Positions 54,017 to 62,897 of a stretch of 64,000 nucleotides of DNA are shown piece after piece. Position numbers and translations under genes: made by a program. Origin of the DNA: Oscillospiraceae bacterium (lineage in GTDB: Bacteria > Bacillota > Clostridia > Oscillospirales > CAG-272); NCBI GenBank assembly GCA_015064735.1, contig SVRP01000010.1, positions 19,514 through 83,513 on the forward strand, in the 5' to 3' direction. Each line of letters starts with the position of its first letter. The first letter of the stretch is position 1. The notes beneath the pieces are model-generated. The model was not told the DNA's origin. It searched no databases and saw only the letters and a program-made list of their open reading frames with translations.

Positions 54017-56317
54017 TTACTTATTCAGTTTTTTCAAATCGTTTTTACGGATCTCTACACGTCTTACCTTGCCGCTGATGGTCTTGGGAAGCTCATCCAC
54101 AAATTCAACGATTCTCGGATATTTATACGGCGCGGTATGCGTCTTTACGTATTCCTGAATTTCCTTCTTCAATGCATCGGTTTTTTCTGTACCCTTTACA
54201 AGCACGACAGTAGCCTTAACGATTTGACCGCGTACTTCATCGGGAACGGGAGTAACCGCACATTCGAGTACGTAAGGAAGCTCCATGATAACACTTTCGA
54301 TTTCAAACGGACCGATACGGTAGCCCGACGATTTGATAACGTCGTCGATACGTCCGACATACCAAAGATATCCGTCCTCGTCCATGGTTGCTTGGTCTCC
54401 CGTATGATAGAAGCCGTCGTGCCAAACATCGTTCGTCTTTTCCTCGTCCAGATAATATCCGATAAAGAGACCGCAAGGAGCTTTGTCATTTACGCGGATA
54501 CAGATCTCTCCCGTATCACCCGTCTTACATTCGTTACCGTCCGGATCGAGAACAACAACGTCGTAAAGAGGACTCGGTCTTCCCATAGAGCCTATCTTGG
54601 GAGTAGAGCCTACGAAGTTTGCAATAGAAAGGGTTGTCTCGGTCTGTCCGAAGCCCTCCATAATGGTTAGCCCCGTAGCTTTCTTGAACTGATTGAACAC
54701 CTCGGGGTTGAGAGCTTCGCCTGCCGTTGTTGCGTATTCAATAGAGGACAGATCATATTTTGTCAGATCCTCCTTGATGAAGAATCTATACATAGTAGGC
54801 GGAGCGCAGAAGGTGGTGATATGATACTTTGCGAACATTGGCAGAATATCCTCGGAATGGAATCTGTCAAAGTCGTATGTGAATACGCCTGCTTCGCAGA
54901 GCCACTGACCGTAGAGCTTACCCCAAAGAGCCTTACCCCAACCGGTGTCCGAAATAGTAAAGTGCAATCCGTTTGGATTTACGTTATGCCAATGCCTTGC
55001 GGTAGGATAATGACCCAAAGCATATTTATAGGAGTGGGTTGCGATACGGGGATAGCCCGTAGTACCCGACGTAAAGAGCATAAGCATAGGATCGTTACCG
55101 CAGGGTGTCTGTTCTGTGCGGTAATAGTGTGTACTGAAACGCTCCATTTCTACGTTAAAGTCATTCCAACCGTCCTTTTTTCCTCCCACAAGTATCTTTA
55201 GCATTTCGGGGAAGTTTGCCGCTGCCTTTTCAGCTTCAGCCGATACGTTTCCGTCCGCAGTGCAAACGATTGCCTTTACCTTTGCCGCCTTGTATCTGTA
55301 ATCAAAGTCGTGTTCAACAAGCTGATTGGTAGCGGGAATAGCGATGGCTCCGATTTTGTGAAGAGCCAACATGCAGAACCAGAACTGATAATGCCTCTTA
55401 AGCACAAGCATTACCGTGTCGCCTTTTTTGATGCCGAGAGATTCAAAATAGTTTGCGGTCTTTGCCGAATATTTCTTCATATCACTGAAGGTGAACCTGC
55501 GGTCGGTCTTATCGTTTGCCACCCACATCATTGCAAGCTTATCGGGGGTCTTCTTTGCGATAGCATCAACACAGTCGAAGGCAAAGTTGAACTTATCTTC
55601 GTTTTTGAATTTGATGCCGCTGAATACACCGTTTTCATCATAAAAGGATTCAATGAAATTATCGGCAACGGTTTTGGTGTCCGCAACCTTCTCAACCTCC
55701 TTTGCCGCGACAAAGGGAACCTCGGGATATTCCTCGGTAACGAGACCGTCCTGAGGATTGAGAACTACTGCGTGGAACTCACAGCCGCCCTCGCTTACGG
55801 CGATCATGCCGTGAGGAATAAGGCTGTTATAGAAAATAGAATCTCCCTCGTTGAGGATATCTACATGGTTACCGACCTGCACCTTAAGCGAACCCTTGAC
55901 TATTACATCAAATTCCTGACCGTTGTGAGAATTAAGCTTAATGGGTGCGTTCTGTTCTTCGGCAATATAAGGAAATTTTACAAGGAATGGCTCTGCAAGC
56001 TTTTCCTTGAACTTGGGAGCAAGGTTGTTATACTCAACTCCGTGCTGCTTTAATATCTTAAGCCCCTCTCCCTTTCTTGTAATCGCAAAGGAGGTAAGCG
56101 TAGTGCTTCGTCCCTCAAGCAGGTCAACGACTTCAACGCCGCAAGCCTTTGCGCATTTGTAAATAAAGGTAAAGCTGAAATCCGTTTCACCCTTTTCAAG
56201 GAGCATATAGTCCTCAACCGATACACCCGTAAGCTTAGCAAGCTCCTCTGTTGTGTATCCCTTTGCCTCTCGCAGATCCTTGATTCTTCCTGCGACCTCT
56301 TTCAAACTGTAATCCAT
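54017..56317 (-). CDS. XRE-cupin fused to medium-chain-type acyl-CoA synthetase
   Basis: 766 residues. Residues 1-70 are an XRE helix-turn-helix (IKDLREAKGYTTEELAKLTG) and about 95-195 a cupin (LNEGDSIFYNSLIPHGMIAV). An AMP-binding enzyme (about 205-766) follows, with LFTSGTTGYPR, EGFGQTETTL, HTGDQATMDEDGYLWYVGR and the catalytic Lys in PKTISGKVRR. It resembles ACSM-type medium-chain acyl-CoA synthetases, which activate fatty or branched acids with ATP and CoA. A T-box controls it, so a link to amino-acid synthesis is inferred. AAAGGAG precedes the ATG. Confidence 0.88.
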   Translation of the reverse strand: MDYSLKEVAGRIKDLREAKGYTTEELAKLTGVSVEDYMLLEKGETDFSFTFIYKCAKACGVEVVDLLEGRSTTLTSFAITRKGEGLKILKQHGVEYNNLAPKFKEKLAEPFLVKFPYIAEEQNAPIKLNSHNGQEFDVIVKGSLKVQVGNHVDILNEGDSIFYNSLIPHGMIAVSEGGCEFHAVVLNPQDGLVTEEYPEVPFVAAKEVEKVADTKTVADNFIESFYDENGVFSGIKFKNEDKFNFAFDCVDAIAKKTPDKLAMMWVANDKTDRRFTFSDMKKYSAKTANYFESLGIKKGDTVMLVLKRHYQFWFCMLALHKIGAIAIPATNQLVEHDFDYRYKAAKVKAIVCTADGNVSAEAEKAAANFPEMLKILVGGKKDGWNDFNVEMERFSTHYYRTEQTPCGNDPMLMLFTSGTTGYPRIATHSYKYALGHYPTARHWHNVNPNGLHFTISDTGWGKALWGKLYGQWLCEAGVFTYDFDRFHSEDILPMFAKYHITTFCAPPTMYRFFIKEDLTKYDLSSIEYATTAGEALNPEVFNQFKKATGLTIMEGFGQTETTLSIANFVGSTPKIGSMGRPSPLYDVVVLDPDGNECKTGDTGEICIRVNDKAPCGLFIGYYLDEEKTNDVWHDGFYHTGDQATMDEDGYLWYVGRIDDVIKSSGYRIGPFEIESVIMELPYVLECAVTPVPDEVRGQIVKATVVLVKGTEKTDALKKEIQEYVKTHTAPYKYPRIVEFVDELPKTISGKVRRVEIRKNDLKKLNK

Positions 56318-56370
56318 TTGTTTTGTCTCCTTTCATCCCAGACATTTATGGCTACCGATTTGAATAAAAC

Positions 56371-56660
56371 AAAAAAACGCCTCAAAAGAAAACCTTTGAG
56401 ACGAGTTAATAACCCGCGGTACCACTCAAATTACGGAATACAAATTCCGTCACTTATCGGACTCAGACAAGTCCTTTGCCTTTACGCAGCATTACGGAAG
56501 GAGTCTACTAAGCACATCAATATTTGCCATTCGGTCCTTCGACTCAGAAGCGATAGATCAATTGGAATGTTTTGTTATTGTCTCGCACCGCCCGACAACT
56601 CTCTGCAAACACCATATTCCGACCCTCTTCATCACAGTCGTTCTTTGTGATATTCAAATT
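56371..56660 (-). promoter_or_regulatory. T-box riboswitch upstream of the acyl-CoA synthetase gene
   Basis: On the minus strand the T-box sequence GAGTGGTACCGCGGG lies at 56427-56413. A terminator, CGTCTCAAAG/CTTTTGAGGCG then TTTTTTT, follows at 56404-56371. Stem I has GATGAAGAG, the distal AGAGAG, CGGGCGGTGCGA, and GGAAT/ATTCC. TGGT would pair with a tRNA ending ACCA. The specifier region CAATTGATCTATCGCTTC allows ATC (Ile) followed by G, or TAT (Tyr); ATC is preferred but unproven. Confidence 0.9.
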
Positions 56661-56667
56661 TGTACCA

Positions 56668-56696
56668 ATTATAGCACCTAAAAAACAGTTTGTCAA
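56668..56696 (-). promoter_or_regulatory. Promoter of the T-box transcript
   Basis: On the minus strand TTGACA, 17-base spacer, TATAAT. Confidence 0.9.
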
Positions 56697-56830
56697 TACC
56701 TTTTTTCGAATTTTTTGAATTTTTATTTATAAAATGACAGTATATTCACTTATTATTTATGTGTCTCCGATTAAAAAATTCCGTATGGGATTTCTAAAAA
56801 AGCTCTCTGTTTTTCTTTTTTGCAAAAGCC

Positions 56831-56859
56831 TTGACATTCTTCTTTACCGATTGTATAAT
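56831..56859 (+). promoter_or_regulatory. Promoter of the MBL gene at 56935
   Basis: TTGACA, 17-base spacer, TATAAT. Confidence 0.9.
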
Positions 56860-56934
56860 TAAGCTGTAAGGTCAAAGCATTTGACTTTTTACTAAAATTA
56901 TAAAATGATCTACTCAAGATCACGGAGGAAAATT

Positions 56935-58368
56935 ATGAGCGAGCTTAGGCTATTCAACAACGCGGGAAGAGACGGTTGGGGGCTCTCCCCTGTTCCCGCA
57001 TATAAGGGCGGAAAGCTTTCAGAGGTTTATGCCACGGGACACGGTACCGGAATGGGAAATCCCGAAAAAGGCGGAAAATTGCAGGTTGTAAGCGAAACCA
57101 CGGCAGAGGAATTTTTTGATTATCTTAAGACTCTTGAGAAGGCAGGCTATACAAAAGCGTATTACCGCGAGCTTGGCGGTAACGTTTACGTTCAGTATAG
57201 CGGCACGGAGCTTGTTTACGTTTATTACACCGATTGCGAAAAGGAAGTTCACGTTATCCACGACTTTGAAGGAGTTGCCCTTGATAAATTCAACTACTCT
57301 TACGTAGCAAAGACAACCGATACCGCTTCATTCTATCAGTATGCGCTTATGTTTGACCCTACGGGAAAGGGCGGCTACAACGTAGAAAAGGGAAAAATAT
57401 ACGAAAACTGCGGTCTGTTTGACGTTATAAAGCTTTCTGACAACAGCTTGGTTCTTCTTGACGGCGGTTGGTTCCCTCAGACCCCCGAAAAGGCTGTTGA
57501 GGAATGCTTTAAGTTCCTTTGCGAAATAACCGGCACATCCGAAAGCGAAAAGCTGAGAGTTGCGGCTCTGTACTTCACGCATGGTCACGGAGACCACGTA
57601 TTCATGGCGCTTCGTCTTTTGGAGAAATACTCAGACAGAATTACCGTTGAGCGTCTTATGCACAATCTTCCCGTTACCCACCGAGACCAGACCTTTAAGG
57701 TGCTTGGGGACCTTCTCGCAGAAAAATATCCCGACGTGAAATTCGCAAAGCTTCACACGGGAGAGGAAATAAATCTCGGCGGCGTAACGTTCGACGTTAT
57801 ATTCACTCACGAGGATATGGTTGACCCCGAAGGAAAATCCGAAATACGCGAGTTCAACAATACCTCCACCATGCTTAAGATGAACGCAAACGGCAGGAGC
57901 TTCATGCTCATGGGCGACTGGGGCGGAAGCTATATTGAAAGAGATACCACCGAGTATAAGCCCATGGAGAAAGCTCTTATAGAATCCTTTAAGCTTGCCG
58001 ACGGAACAAATTATCTTAAGAGCGACGTTATACAGACAGGACACCACGCAATAAACGACTGGCTGGATAATTTCTTCGCTGTTGTAGACGCTGACGTAGC
58101 ATTTATTCCCCAGCAGGATATTTCCTACGACAAAATGGCTCACAGCTGCTACAATCATAACGTAGATCAGCTGAAGGCTCTCGGTCTTTCCGATAACAAC
58201 ATATTCTTCGACGGAAGATATACCTACGGAATAACGGTTGACAAGGACGGAAATATGGAGCTGTCTTACAGAGCCATTGCCGGCGCTGATGATATTTATC
58301 TTGAGCAGATCGGACAGTACACCCACTTTCACGCGCCCGAGCTTGGAACACTTGTAAGGGGAAAGTAA
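56935..58368 (+). CDS. ComEC-like MBL-fold protein, cytoplasmic relative of the lipoprotein
   Basis: About 477 residues with no signal peptide. A small alpha/beta domain (about 45-115; TTAEEFFDYLKTLEKAGYTKA, GNVYVQY) precedes an MBL domain with FTHGHGDH near 215, LMGDWGG and IQTGHHAIND. The same two-part arrangement forms the C-terminal part of the lipoprotein at 24236. The MBL motif order is like ComEC/Rec2. The substrate is unknown. ATG 56935 follows GGAGG; no clear terminator follows, but inverted repeats do. Confidence 0.82.
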   Translation: MSELRLFNNAGRDGWGLSPVPAYKGGKLSEVYATGHGTGMGNPEKGGKLQVVSETTAEEFFDYLKTLEKAGYTKAYYRELGGNVYVQYSGTELVYVYYTDCEKEVHVIHDFEGVALDKFNYSYVAKTTDTASFYQYALMFDPTGKGGYNVEKGKIYENCGLFDVIKLSDNSLVLLDGGWFPQTPEKAVEECFKFLCEITGTSESEKLRVAALYFTHGHGDHVFMALRLLEKYSDRITVERLMHNLPVTHRDQTFKVLGDLLAEKYPDVKFAKLHTGEEINLGGVTFDVIFTHEDMVDPEGKSEIREFNNTSTMLKMNANGRSFMLMGDWGGSYIERDTTEYKPMEKALIESFKLADGTNYLKSDVIQTGHHAINDWLDNFFAVVDADVAFIPQQDISYDKMAHSCYNHNVDQLKALGLSDNNIFFDGRYTYGITVDKDGNMELSYRAIAGADDIYLEQIGQYTHFHAPELGTLVRGK

Positions 58369-58388
58369 GAAAATAAAATGCGTACAGC

Positions 58389-58731
58389 GTGTCATCCTGA
58401 GCGGAGAAAATGCCGCATGCGGCAGTTTCAGTCGAAGTTTTGCGAGGCGAACCTGCGAAGCAGTGAGTGAGCAAAACCGAGTTGCGTTAGCAACGATGGG
58501 ATCTCGTATGAAGTTTTGCTATCTTTCTCGGGATAAACTTACATTCTGCTGTACTTCGGAAATAATAGTAACTTACTGTAAGAAAGCTATTGAAAAGTCA
58601 TAGTAGATCCCTGCGCCGCAAAGCGGCTTGATTTTTCCTCAAGCTCATACTCCGCTTCGCTTCGTGGCAAGTCCGCAAGCGGACGTTGCTTCGCTCCTTC
58701 GAAAAAATTTCGGCTCCGCTCAGGATGACAC
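58389..58731. repeat. Element bounded by perfect 18-bp inverted repeats
   Basis: GTGTCATCCTGAGCGGAG at 58389-58406 is exactly repeated in reverse at 58714-58731. The interior is non-coding and includes TTTTGCGAGGCGAACCTGCG and GGGATCTCG. The layout and the CATCCTGAGCGGAG core suggest a dispersed MITE- or REP-like repeat. The 451-base gap between genes holds only this and a terminator. Confidence 0.7.
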
Positions 58732-58766
58732 GTAGCCATATTTGTACGGATGCTTGATAGTATCAA

Positions 58767-58807
58767 CGGGGCTGTCTCAAATTTGCATTTGAGACAGCCC
58801 CGTTTTT
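58767..58807. terminator. Terminator near the flippase gene 3' end
   Basis: CGGGGCTGTCTCAAA pairs with TTTGAGACAGCCCCG, followed by TTTTTG on the plus strand. It can serve the MBL gene, and perhaps also the convergent flippase gene. Confidence 0.8.
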
Positions 58808-58819
58808 GTATTTGAATTT

Positions 58820-60097
58820 TCAGTTTTTGCTTTCTTTCGACTCGGCAGCTTCTTCAATTTCTGCATTCTGCACCTTGCATTTTGAATTTTTCATAAATCC
58901 CCATACTACGGCGGCTGCAAAACGGACGGCATTTGCTATAAGTATGCCGTAAACGAACCCTGTAAGTCCGCCTATGACCGTGCCTACGGCAACGCTTGAA
59001 AAGAATATCACCGCGTATGCCGCGTTAAATATAAGCTGTTTTTTCTCACCCTTGAAGCGCAAAAGCACCATCATAAGCATTCCGGACACAAAATAGAATA
59101 CCTGTCCGAGTATTGCGGGAATAAGAAATGGGCGCGCAGCGGCAAGAAGGTCGGTATAAAGTATCTTAATTACAAAGGGGGACAGAACGGCGCAACCCGC
59201 AAATCCGAGAATTCCAAAAGCCGATGCTCCCGCGATAATAGCAAGCCAGAGCTTTTTGGTGAGACCTCCGTTATATCTCACAAGATAGCTTATAAGTATT
59301 GCGTTTATGGGCAACGTAAGCATGGACACTACCTTTCCCATAAGCGATGCCGCATAGTAGATAGAAACAAAGGTTCCGTTGCCCGTAATGCTCAGAAGAA
59401 GTATACGGTCTGCATGGAGAGTTACGTTATCTATAAGGGCGGAAAGGAAAATAAGACCGATGCTTGAAAATATAGGTAAAAATGCCTTCGTAGGCTTTAT
59501 GAAGGGCGGACGGTATATCTTTCCGAATATAACCACAAACAGAACCGCAAGGGATTCTCCGATAATAAGGGGGACCATCCACTGCCCCGTCTTGCGGAAA
59601 ATAAAGAGACCGGCTACGTACCCCACCGATATAAGGATATAATATATCATGTATCGGAAAAAGTTCGTGTTTATTTTAAACTCCACCTCTGAATAGTACC
59701 TTAACATTGTGGCAAACATAAGAAGGATATAAAGCACCAGCGAAAGAGGAGATGTATAGCCTCTGAAATAGATATATACAACACCGATAACACTGCATAT
59801 AATACCCATTCCGAGAAGGATTATATTATAGTCAGAGCTCTTGGTGTATCCCTTTTCGACACCGAGTATACGGGAGCAGTTAACAGCATAGCCGCAGGTT
59901 CCCGCCGTTATGGCAAGCATTGATATTATAGCCAGAGCCACTCCGTTAGCCGAATCTCCGAGAACTCTGTTAAAGTCGGGATAAACTATTATCTGAATAA
60001 CGAGATTGAATATTCCCGCCGCAAGAATACTGTACATAAGATTCAACAGCTTTTTTCGGTTTTCCTTATTCATCAGAGCCTTTATTTTTTCGCCCAT
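58820..60097 (-). CDS. Polysaccharide flippase-like membrane protein (Wzx/MATE fold)
   Basis: 425 residues with about 12 hydrophobic helices. The layout and sequences such as LVYRDTLLA-like loops are weak, but the helix count, the polar N-terminus and the MALVLLRFKGEKKQ-type cytoplasmic turn fit the oligosaccharide flippase/MOP superfamily. It probably moves lipid-linked sugar across the membrane. It is divergent from the GT2 gene. The C-terminal tail (NSKCKVQNAEIEEAAESK) is hydrophilic and AT-repeat derived. GAGAGG lies upstream of the ATG. Confidence 0.75.
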   Translation of the reverse strand: MGEKIKALMNKENRKKLLNLMYSILAAGIFNLVIQIIVYPDFNRVLGDSANGVALAIISMLAITAGTCGYAVNCSRILGVEKGYTKSSDYNIILLGMGIICSVIGVVYIYFRGYTSPLSLVLYILLMFATMLRYYSEVEFKINTNFFRYMIYYILISVGYVAGLFIFRKTGQWMVPLIIGESLAVLFVVIFGKIYRPPFIKPTKAFLPIFSSIGLIFLSALIDNVTLHADRILLLSITGNGTFVSIYYAASLMGKVVSMLTLPINAILISYLVRYNGGLTKKLWLAIIAGASAFGILGFAGCAVLSPFVIKILYTDLLAAARPFLIPAILGQVFYFVSGMLMMVLLRFKGEKKQLIFNAAYAVIFFSSVAVGTVIGGLTGFVYGILIANAVRFAAAVVWGFMKNSKCKVQNAEIEEAAESKESKN

Positions 60098-60211
60098 AGG
60101 ATAAATCCTCTCATTCCTAAATACTGCAATAGATATTATATCATTTTTTTCTCTCCGTGTAAATAAAAAATCGCAAATCTCCTCCTTTTCCCTTAAAATA
60201 ACTTAAAAGAA

Positions 60212-60240
60212 TTGACAAAACAGGGTATTTGTGATACAAT
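60212..60240 (+). promoter_or_regulatory. Promoter of the GT2-GT87 genes
   Basis: TTGACA, 17-base spacer, TACAAT. Confidence 0.85.
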
Positions 60241-60269
60241 TATTAGTAGATTTTTTGCGGAGGTATCTT

Positions 60270-61229
60270 ATGGTAAGCGTAATTATTCCCGTATATAACG
60301 GAGAAAAATATATTGACAGATGCTTCGAGAGCCTCTTTGTAGGCAATCTTTCAAATATCGAGGTCATAGCGGTCAACGACGGAAGTCGCGACTCTTCCTC
60401 AGAGCTTCTTCACAGCTATGAGAAGAAGTACAGCTGTCTTCGCGTCATAGACAAAGAAAACGGAGGCGCCGCAAGTGCCAGACGTAAGGGAATAGAGCTT
60501 GCAAAAGGCGACTATATCGCTTTTCTCGATATTGACGACAGACCCGCCGATGGCATATATTCCAGCCTTGAGAAAAAAGCGATTGAAAGTCAGGCTGATG
60601 TGGTATTCTGCGACTACTCCGAAGAAAAAGGAGAAAAATCGCGTCTTGTAAAAAATATCTTTAAAAAGGGAGAGGCTCTTCCCCTTGACGGGAACGGAGC
60701 TATTCGCTATCTTCATTCAAGACGGGCTGTGTTCCCCTTCCCCTGGAACAAAATATACAAGACGGAGCTTGTAAGACGCGTTGAATTTCCCTCGGGAAAT
60801 TTCGTGGGCGAGGATTACAATATGCTTCTCCAGATTTTTGAAATGTGCGAGAGAGTGGACTACCTTGATAGGGTAGGCTATCATTACGAGCTTACAGAAA
60901 ACAGCGCAAGCCGTTCGGGCTACGGAGAGGCGACTCTGCGGGCATACGAGCATTTTAAGCTTGACCGTGAGCTTGTTTACCGTCTGCACCCCGATATGGG
61001 CAAGGACGTTGACAATTATCTGACCACCGAGTATATGGCATGTATCGTTGCCATGGGCAGAAATAAGGTTTATAACAAGGAAATGATAAAGGAAATAAAG
61101 TCATTTGTACGAAAGAATTTCTTCAATTATTTCTTCTCACCCGATGTGCCCCTCACCCTGAAGGGCAGCGCGCTGGCTTTGGTCATCAGCTACAGACTAT
61201 TGCTGTTGGCATATAAAATCATTAAATAA
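60270..61229 (+). CDS. Family 2 glycosyltransferase
   Basis: About 319 residues. VSVIIPVYNGEKYIDRC is the GT-A opening, VNDGSRDSS the nucleotide-binding segment, GGAASARRKG and FLDIDDRPADG the DxD-like metal site, and GEDYNMLLQIF the likely catalytic base region. It transfers a sugar from a nucleotide donor onto a lipid or growing glycan at the membrane. ATG 60270 follows GCGGAGG; the upstream start at 60231 overlaps the promoter. It lies next to a flippase and a GT87, so it probably makes surface glycan. Confidence 0.92.
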   Translation: MVSVIIPVYNGEKYIDRCFESLFVGNLSNIEVIAVNDGSRDSSSELLHSYEKKYSCLRVIDKENGGAASARRKGIELAKGDYIAFLDIDDRPADGIYSSLEKKAIESQADVVFCDYSEEKGEKSRLVKNIFKKGEALPLDGNGAIRYLHSRRAVFPFPWNKIYKTELVRRVEFPSGNFVGEDYNMLLQIFEMCERVDYLDRVGYHYELTENSASRSGYGEATLRAYEHFKLDRELVYRLHPDMGKDVDNYLTTEYMACIVAMGRNKVYNKEMIKEIKSFVRKNFFNYFFSPDVPLTLKGSALALVISYRLLLLAYKIIK

Positions 61230-61253
61230 AAGAAAAAGAAAGGGAGCGAAAAT

Positions 61254-62531
61254 ATGAGAAAGCTCATAGGAAAATATGTTAATACAAGCAGCTACCGCGA
61301 CCTTTTCGTGAAGTGCATACTTATTTCACTTATAGCTTATCTTTTAATTGCTCTTTGTACGGGCGGGCGCGGATTTTCCTTTATTTTCTATAAAGAAAAC
61401 GAGGATGCTTTTATGGATTTCTTCAATTCTATCCGCGACGGCGCGCAAGGAATCGAAGCATACACCGCTCCTGAAAGAAAGGTCATATATCCCCCTATGG
61501 CGGGAATATTTTTCCTGCTCATGTCAAAGCTTACCCCCGCGGAATATAACGGAATGACCTACGAGGACAGATACACTTGGGTAAAGCACCCCATAAACAT
61601 AGTTCTCATATCTATATTCGTTGCGGTAAGTCTGGTGCTTTTGGGACTCATTATATACAAGTCTCTCAAAATAGAAAATAAGCAAAAGCTTATGCTCACA
61701 TTTGTTGCCATATTCAGCGTGCCGATACTTAATATGATCGAGCGCGGAAATATTATGACCTTTGCATTTGCGGGTCTTCTCATTTATATGGCAACCTACG
61801 ATAGCGAAAAATTCGCTGTCAGAGAGCTTGGAATTATAGCTCTTGCTTTCTCATTCTCCCTGAAGCTTTATCCTATAATTTTCGCTTGGATACTTATAGG
61901 AGATAAAAGGTATAAAGAGTTCTTCAGATGCGCTCTCTATTCACTCGCCTTTCTCATAATCCCGTCCTTTGCTTTCGGAGGTCCGTCCATATTTGTTCAG
62001 ATAGTCAAAAACATTCTGTCCTTTTCGTCGGGAGACAACAACGCAATGGCGCAAATAAGCAAATTTGTCGGAATCCCCTACGGGCTTATTTCAACATTCA
62101 CCTATCTTCTTTTCATACTTACAGCTCTTTGCTTTGCGGTTGCACCCTTTGTTGTCAGGGAAAGATGGAAGGTATGGATGATAGGCTGTGTTACTTTCCT
62201 TGCCTATCCCGCCCTTTCGACCACCTACGCATGGGCGCTGTTTATAATGCCTATTATCTTCCTTTGCAATGACGGTCTTAGCGAGAATTGGAAGGAAAAC
62301 AAACGGAACATGGGTTATCTTATACCCGTTATAATTCCCTTCCTGTTCCTGCCCATTTCCATCACGGGCGTAACCTTTGCATTCGTTCCCCGACTGAGAG
62401 GCGAAATAGACACCATTGCCGTTACGGTCAACGCGGGTGCCGTTTATGCGGTCATCACCTTCCTTGCGGTTTATACGATCATCGATACGGTAACACTTCT
62501 TGTCAGAATGAAAAAAGAAAAGACAGTATAA
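61254..62531 (+). CDS. GT87-like polyprenyl-phosphate-sugar transferase, membrane protein
   Basis: 425 residues with about ten hydrophobic helices. The first periplasmic loop (KVIYPPMAGIFFLL) and the IERGNIMTFAFAGLLIYMA stretch match the GT87 (DUF2029) family of mannosyltransferase-like proteins. Members use lipid-linked sugar donors outside the membrane. It follows the GT2 gene with an AAGGGAG site, so the two are co-transcribed. The sugar is unknown. Confidence 0.85.
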   Translation: MRKLIGKYVNTSSYRDLFVKCILISLIAYLLIALCTGGRGFSFIFYKENEDAFMDFFNSIRDGAQGIEAYTAPERKVIYPPMAGIFFLLMSKLTPAEYNGMTYEDRYTWVKHPINIVLISIFVAVSLVLLGLIIYKSLKIENKQKLMLTFVAIFSVPILNMIERGNIMTFAFAGLLIYMATYDSEKFAVRELGIIALAFSFSLKLYPIIFAWILIGDKRYKEFFRCALYSLAFLIIPSFAFGGPSIFVQIVKNILSFSSGDNNAMAQISKFVGIPYGLISTFTYLLFILTALCFAVAPFVVRERWKVWMIGCVTFLAYPALSTTYAWALFIMPIIFLCNDGLSENWKENKRNMGYLIPVIIPFLFLPISITGVTFAFVPRLRGEIDTIAVTVNAGAVYAVITFLAVYTIIDTVTLLVRMKKEKTV

Positions 62532-62540
62532 TATGTATAC

Positions 62541-62569
62541 AGAAAAAGCCCCACAAGGGGGCTTTTTCT
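62541..62569 (+). terminator. Terminator of the glycosyltransferase operon
   Basis: AGAAAAAGCCCC, loop, GGGGGCTTTTTCT. Confidence 0.92.
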
Positions 62570-62676
62570 ATTGGTGGATCCGACTGTAACTGCTCATTGT
62601 CACGGAATAGGGGAAGTTAATAGGGTCGGGAAAGCAGGCGAAAAATCCATAGCGACAAGGAATGCCTTTATTTTAG

Positions 62677-62705
62677 TTGACAAAAGGACTCTCTTATGAT
62701 ATAAT
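62677..62705 (+). promoter_or_regulatory. Promoter of type I toxin mRNA
   Basis: TTGACA, 17-base spacer, TATAAT at 62700-62705; a leader of about 100 bases follows. Confidence 0.9.
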
Positions 62706-62783
62706 ACCCCTTGGCGAAAGCCCTTAGAGGTACCATTTCGGTGGCGGTTGCTTTCCTTTTTCGGGAAAGCAAGTTTCTTTTGG

Positions 62784-62802
62784 CCTTCCCGATGAGGGGA
62801 GG
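62784..62802 (+). promoter_or_regulatory. Hairpin that can hide the toxin ribosome site
   Basis: CCTTCCC (62784-62790) pairs with GGGGAGG (62796-62802), the Shine-Dalgarno, over a five-base loop. This would keep translation low, as in several type I toxin mRNAs. GGCGGTTGCTTTCC (62743-62756) can also pair with GGGAAGCAACCGTC (62945-62958) near the 3' end. Confidence 0.7.
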
Positions 62803-62810
62803 TGATTTCA

Positions 62811-62897
62811 ATGGTAAGTTGGGAAATGCTTTTCCTGCTCGCAGGATTTATTATTTCACTTTTGACCTACATAGATAATCATAACAAAAAGAAATAA
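62811..62897 (+). CDS. Holin-like type I toxin peptide
   Basis: 28 residues read directly from the sequence: MVSWEMLFLLAGFIISLLTY, then IDNHNKKK. One hydrophobic helix is followed by a charged tail. This is the form of putative holin-like toxins (Hol_Tox family), which insert in the membrane of the host cell. The ATG follows GGGGAGGTGATTTCA. The stop lies inside a stem shared with an antisense RNA coded on the other strand, which is the expected antitoxin. Short, but the ribosome site, promoter and antisense gene all support it. Confidence 0.88.
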   Translation: MVSWEMLFLLAGFIISLLTYIDNHNKKK

